DNA of 6,545 nucleotides from Dermatophilaceae bacterium (GTDB lineage: Bacteria; Actinomycetota; Actinomycetes; Actinomycetales; Dermatophilaceae): assembly GCA_013361975.1 (NCBI GenBank), contig JABFXB010000389.1, positions 1 to 6,545 of the forward strand, read 5' to 3'. Positions 4,788 through 6,545 of this stretch are shown one piece after another. A program made the position numbers and the translations under genes. How positions within the stretch are numbered: position 1 is the first letter of the stretch; the number at the start of each line of letters is the position of its first letter. The notes under the pieces are model-generated. The model worked only from the letters and a program-made list of their open reading frames with translations. It did no database searches and was not told the origin of the DNA.

Positions 4788-5708
4788 ATGCAGCTTCGAC
4801 ACCTCGCAGTGGTGGGTCCCATCGCCGCCGTCGCCCTCGCCGCTGGTTGCGCTGCGCCCGCGGCAGACACGAGCGCCGCGGCTCCCGGTTCCTCCGGCGG
4901 CGCCTCGGCATCGGTCACGACCCTGGCCAAGGACGAGACGATCGCCGCCACACTGCCCGACTCGATCAAGAGCGCGGGCACCATCAAGGTCGCCTCCGGC
5001 ATCAGCTTCCCGCCGATGGAGTTCTACGGTGCGGACAACTCCACCGCCCTCGGCTTCGACCCCGACCTCGCGGCTGCCCTCGGGCAGGTTCTGGGGGTCA
5101 AGTTCGAGTTCCAGAACACGAACTTCGACGGCATCATCGGCGGTCTCGACGCGGGCCGCTACGACCTGTCACTGACGAGCATGATCGACAAGAAGTCGCG
5201 CCAGGCGACCGTCGACTTCGTCGACTACCTCAACTCCGGAGTCGCCTTCATGGTGGCCAAGGGCAACCCGAAGGGCCTCAAGGACAAGATCGACCTGTGC
5301 GGCAAGAGCGCCGCGGTCGAGAAGAGCTCCACCGGCGACCTGTCGGTCGACGACATCAGCGCGGAGTGCACCAAGTCCGGCAAGCCTGCCGTGACGAAGC
5401 TGCCCTTCCCTGACCAGGCCAGCGCGGTCCAGGCACTGCAGTCCGGTCGCGCTGACGCGGTCGTCGCCCTCGACCTGACCCTCGCCTACAACGTCAAGCA
5501 GGCGCCCAACGCCTTCGAGGTGCCGGCCAAGCCGTTCGGCACGCTGCCGGTGGGCATCGTCGTGCCGAAGAAGAGCTCCCAGCTGCGAGACGCCGTCCAG
5601 GCCGCCCTCAAGAAGGTGCAGTCGTCCGGGGCCTACGACGCGCTGCTGGCCAAGTGGAACCTCCAGGCGCAGGCCCTGCCCGGAGCCCCGCTCAATACCG
5701 GGAAGTGA
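4788..5708 (+). CDS. Amino acid ABC transporter substrate-binding lipoprotein (SBP family 3)
   Basis: This 306-residue precursor captures a solute, probably a polar amino acid or related compound, outside the membrane and delivers it to the permease. The N-terminus is a lipoprotein signal: MQLRH, a hydrophobic stretch (6-19) and LAAGC with Cys21 as lipid anchor. A flexible Ala/Ser/Gly-rich linker (about 22-48) follows. The two-lobed family 3 fold runs from GTIKVASGISFPPMEFY (64-80) through GFDPDLAAALGQVLG (89-103) to the C-terminal ALLAKWN. The ligand-carboxylate arginine is present in KKSRQATVDFVDY (Arg138). Cys171 and Cys194 may form a disulfide. In the second-lobe ligand segment DAVVALD (223-229), the Asp sits one residue later than in GlnH or HisJ. 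The ATG at 4788 is chosen because GGAG lies 8 bases upstream; in-frame ATGs at 4722, 4764 and 4782 are poorly placed, and the first would put the operator inside the gene. The exact substrate cannot be read from sequence. Confidence 0.93.
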   Translation: MQLRHLAVVGPIAAVALAAGCAAPAADTSAAAPGSSGGASASVTTLAKDETIAATLPDSIKSAGTIKVASGISFPPMEFYGADNSTALGFDPDLAAALGQVLGVKFEFQNTNFDGIIGGLDAGRYDLSLTSMIDKKSRQATVDFVDYLNSGVAFMVAKGNPKGLKDKIDLCGKSAAVEKSSTGDLSVDDISAECTKSGKPAVTKLPFPDQASAVQALQSGRADAVVALDLTLAYNVKQAPNAFEVPAKPFGTLPVGIVVPKKSSQLRDAVQAALKKVQSSGAYDALLAKWNLQAQALPGAPLNTGK

Positions 5709-5712
5709 CCTG

Positions 5713-6545
5713 ATGGCTGGGCAGCCCGCGCCCGTGGGCCCACATCTCGCCGACGCCGCCTCGGCGTCGCACGCCGAAGAGCCGATCGTCCGGCTCCGTC
5801 ACCCGGGACGATGGGTGGCGGCGGTGGTCCTCGTCGTGCTGGCCGCGATGTTCGTCAACTTCGTCGTCACGACCCAGCAGCTGCGGCTCGACCTCGTGAT
5901 GGGCTACCTCTTCGAGCGCTCGATCATGCGGGGCCTGCTGCTCACGGTCGAGCTCACCGCCATCGCCATGCTCATCGGAGTCGTGCTCGGCACGCTGCTC
6001 GCGATCATGCGCCTGTCGGACAACCCGATCCTGCGTGGTGTCGCCGGTGGCTACGTGTGGCTCTTCCGTGGCACTCCGATCCTGGTGCAGCTGCTCTTCT
6101 GGTTCTTCCTCGGGACGGTACTGCCGCAGATCAGCCTGGGCGTGCCGTTCGGGCCGGCCTTCTTCACCGTGTCGAGCAACACCCTCATCACGCAGTTCGT
6201 CGCTGCCATCCTGGGGCTCGGGCTCAACGAGGCGGCGTACATGGCCGAGATCGTGAGAGCCGGCATCGGCTCGGTCGACCGCGGCCAGACCGAAGCGGCC
6301 GAGGCGCTGAGCATGAGCCCCGGACTCACGTACCGGCGCATCATCCTGCCGCAGGCGGCTCGGGTGATCGTGCCACCGACGGCCAACGAGCTCGTGTCGA
6401 TGCTCAAGCTCACGTCTCTCTGCCTGGTCATCGGCCTGCCGGAGCTGCTGACGACGGCCCAGCTGATCTACGGGCGCAACTTCCAGCAGATCCCGCTGCT
6501 CATCGTCGCCTCGATCTGGTACATCGTGCTCACCACGATCCTCAC
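5713..6545 (+). CDS. Amino acid ABC transporter permease (partial; 3' end beyond the right edge)
   Basis: This is the membrane subunit of a polar amino acid uptake system of the His/Glu/Gln/Arg/opine permease family. The open frame gives 277 residues without a stop. After a hydrophilic N-terminal tail of about 33 residues, hydrophobic segments appear at roughly 34-54, 73-98, 112-135, 157-180, 225-248 and 260 onward. Family signatures are clear: GLLLTVELTAIAMLIGVVLG (74-93), YVWLFRGTPILVQL (114-127) and the EAA loop, EAAEALSMSPGLTYRRIILP (194-213), which contacts the ATPase. The Gly usually found seven residues into the EAA motif is Ser200 here. The ATG lies 4 bases after the stop of the binding-protein gene, with GGAAG inside that gene's last codons serving as ribosome binding site, so translation is probably coupled. 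No separate second permease or ATPase gene is in view; the ATPase should follow just outside the window. The long tail and the first segment lie before the core permease domain. Confidence 0.94.
   Translation, partial: MAGQPAPVGPHLADAASASHAEEPIVRLRHPGRWVAAVVLVVLAAMFVNFVVTTQQLRLDLVMGYLFERSIMRGLLLTVELTAIAMLIGVVLGTLLAIMRLSDNPILRGVAGGYVWLFRGTPILVQLLFWFFLGTVLPQISLGVPFGPAFFTVSSNTLITQFVAAILGLGLNEAAYMAEIVRAGIGSVDRGQTEAAEALSMSPGLTYRRIILPQAARVIVPPTANELVSMLKLTSLCLVIGLPELLTTAQLIYGRNFQQIPLLIVASIWYIVLTTIL

Noticed and set aside
4607..5413. A 268-residue plus-strand open frame overlapping the regulator and the binding-protein gene
   Set aside because: It is an Arg/Gly/His-rich out-of-frame translation with no motif; both overlapping genes have strong family matches.
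1..6545. CRISPR arrays, insertion sequences, tRNA genes, integration sites or phage genes
   Set aside because: I searched by eye for repeated units, transposase motifs, terminal inverted repeats and tRNA-like T-loop sequences and saw none; the window looks like ordinary core chromosome.

Overview
The window reads as chromosomal DNA of a high-GC actinobacterium. Codon third positions are almost all G or C, GTG starts occur, the RNase P RNA is bacterial type A, and the regulators and transporters match actinobacterial families. A Micrococcales-type organism is a reasonable guess, but the sequence alone does not fix it.

Left part (1-3433): a membrane protein of unknown function runs off the left edge on the minus strand (1-549). 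Next come the three core proteins of a partner-switching circuit: a STAS-domain anti-sigma-factor antagonist (759-1103, plus), an RsbW-like serine kinase/anti-sigma factor (1147-1590, minus) and a PP2C/SpoIIE phosphatase with two GAF domains (1631-3433, plus). In known circuits the kinase phosphorylates the STAS protein on a conserved serine and the phosphatase reverses this when its sensor domains are triggered. The unphosphorylated STAS protein then pulls the kinase off its target, usually a sigma factor. Here the genes are not one operon: the kinase converges on the antagonist gene and diverges from the phosphatase gene. No sigma factor gene is in view.

Middle (3434-4062): the RNase P RNA gene rnpB (about 3511-3908) has all conserved core blocks and closes with a perfect 13-bp P1 helix. 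A plausible -10 box lies just upstream, and GC-rich hairpins lie on both sides.

Right part (4063-6545): an XRE-type HTH regulator with a C-terminal cupin domain (minus) is divergent from a polar amino acid ABC uptake operon (plus). The operon encodes a substrate-binding lipoprotein and a permease cut by the right edge; the ATPase gene presumably follows. In the shared intergenic region a 7-4-7 bp palindrome (ACACAAC-CTTT-GTTGTGT) overlaps the predicted transcription start of the transporter and a possible -35 of the regulator. This suggests an autoregulated, ligand-responsive local control circuit.

Nothing here is clearly a new biological system. The most useful observations are the operator palindrome, the cupin without its usual metal-binding histidine cluster, the split orientation of the partner-switching module, and small departures from family motifs in the transporter proteins.
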